Positions 5,613-6,297 of a stretch of 6,297 nt of DNA are shown one piece after another (position 1 is the stretch's first letter; every line of letters begins with the position of its first letter). The DNA is taken from assembly GCA_021819535.1 (NCBI GenBank), contig JAKAQU010000178.1, forward strand, positions 1-6,297, given 5' to 3'. The DNA comes from Pseudomonadota bacterium (GTDB lineage Bacteria; Pseudomonadota; Alphaproteobacteria; Acetobacterales; Acetobacteraceae). A program made the translations under genes and the position numbers. The notes beneath the pieces were generated by a model. It did not search any database. It was not told where the DNA came from and saw only the letters and a list, made by a program, of their open reading frames with translations.

Positions 5613-6297
5613 CGCTCTTGCACCGGCCCGCTCCGCCCGCGCAGCAGGGCCTCGGGATGCTGATCGAGCAGATCGGCGAGGCTCTGGATCGCGCGCGCGG
5701 CGTCGTTCATCTCGCCGACCAATCGCTCAAGATCGCGCGGCAGCGGCGAATTGGCGCCATAGTCCGCGTTTAGCGCCGCCATCAAATGATTGGCGCGATC
5801 GAGGCTCGCCTCGAGATCGGCGCTGATTTGCGGCAGCCGAGCGAGTGCTGGGCCGGCATTGGCATTCATCTGGCGGAACAAGGTCTCGGCGCTCGCCATC
5901 GCCGCCGCCGCCGATTTCAGGGTGGTTTTCAGCTCCTTGCCGGACGCGATCTCGTTCAGCGAAGCCAAGCTCGCATCGAGATTGCCGGCCATGCGCTCGA
6001 TCGGCATCGCCTCCAGCTTGCGCCCGATGACATCGACCATGCGGGCGAGGGTTTCGAAATCGCTCGGCTGGCTCGGCACGACGATGGCGCCATCCTCCTC
6101 GCGGATGGCCGCGGGCTTGGCGTCGGGGAAGAAGTCGAACGCGACATAAAGCTGCCCGGTCAGGTAATTGGCCGTGCGCAACTGGGCGCGAAGCCCATTG
6201 TGCGCCAGCGAGGCAAGCGATTCCAGGGCGCGCTCATGGGTTGGCGGCGGCGCGCCGGGAGCGGAAATGCGATCCGGCTGGATGGTGAGCCAGATCG
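5609..6297 (-). CDS. pqiB: MCE/MlaD-family protein, PqiB-like (N-terminus missing)
   Basis: C-terminal 228 residues of a periplasmic lipid-transport protein anchored in the inner membrane; the frame stays open to the window edge, so the signal-anchor and first MCE domains are outside. The visible part starts with the end of an MCE beta-barrel domain: LRTANYLTGQLYVAFDFFPD at fragment residues 39-58 resembles the conserved LLTGQLYVxLDFFP of PqiB-type proteins. A long helical, Ala/Leu-rich region follows (about 77-215), expected to form the coiled-coil tube. The end HPEALLRGR (fragment residues 214-222) is a hallmark of PqiB-like C-termini. A TTG at 6181 is only an internal leucine and not a start, because the conserved sequence continues upstream of it. 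The stop overlaps the ATG of the lipoprotein gene by 4 nt. A PqiA-type membrane protein is expected further upstream, outside the window. YebT/LetB-like assignment is less likely given the PqiC neighbour. Confidence 0.88.
   Translation of the reverse strand, partial: IWLTIQPDRISAPGAPPPTHERALESLASLAHNGLRAQLRTANYLTGQLYVAFDFFPDAKPAAIREEDGAIVVPSQPSDFETLARMVDVIGRKLEAMPIERMAGNLDASLASLNEIASGKELKTTLKSAAAAMASAETLFRQMNANAGPALARLPQISADLEASLDRANHLMAALNADYGANSPLPRDLERLVGEMNDAARAIQSLADLLDQHPEALLRGRSGPVQER

Overview
The window is a gene-dense, very GC-rich stretch of bacterial chromosome with strong G/C preference at third codon positions. Long open frames therefore occur antisense to almost every gene, and I treat them as shadows. 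Gene content and protein flavour point to an alphaproteobacterium, probably Rhodospirillales/Acetobacteraceae. That placement is inferred from general resemblance; no rRNA or other marker gene is present. I see no mobile element, CRISPR array, tRNA or rRNA.

Layout: (1) Bases 1-1667 hold three minus-strand genes in one tight run, transcribed in the order TesA-like SGNH esterase (signal peptide, complete), ThpR RNA 2',3'-cyclic phosphodiesterase (complete), and a uracil-DNA glycosylase family protein with a four-cysteine iron-sulfur pattern (3' end cut off by the window edge). The gaps are 10 nt and then an overlap of 8 nt. (2) Bases 1690-4945 hold a plus-strand pair with overlapping ends: an ABC ATPase of the LolD/YbbA type and a large YbbP-type FtsX/MacB-fold permease with about ten membrane segments. 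The esterase and the ATPase are divergent with only about 22 nt between their starts. This reproduces the tesA | ybbA-ybbP arrangement of E. coli. (3) Bases 4946-5054 are the only real intergenic region. It carries two perfect short hairpins close together after the permease, and a weak hairpin just past the end of the opposing operon. (4) Bases 5055-6297, minus strand, are the distal part of a pqi-type operon: the C-terminal part of an MCE/MlaD-family protein (PqiB-like, N-terminus outside the window), translationally coupled through an ATGA overlap to a PqiC-type lipoprotein.

Functionally, most of the window concerns the cell envelope: a periplasmic lysophospholipase/thioesterase candidate, an ABC exporter-like complex that probably acts on envelope lipids or lipoproteins, and an MCE protein with its outer-membrane lipoprotein partner, which in E. 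coli forms a lipid conduit across the periplasm. The two downstream genes of the esterase run (ThpR, UDG) are nucleic-acid enzymes and look like passengers of the same transcription unit. I found no convincing new biological system. The points most worth a second look are the twin-hairpin element at 4948-4990, the variant uracil-DNA glycosylase, and the very compact divergent junction around 1668-1689.
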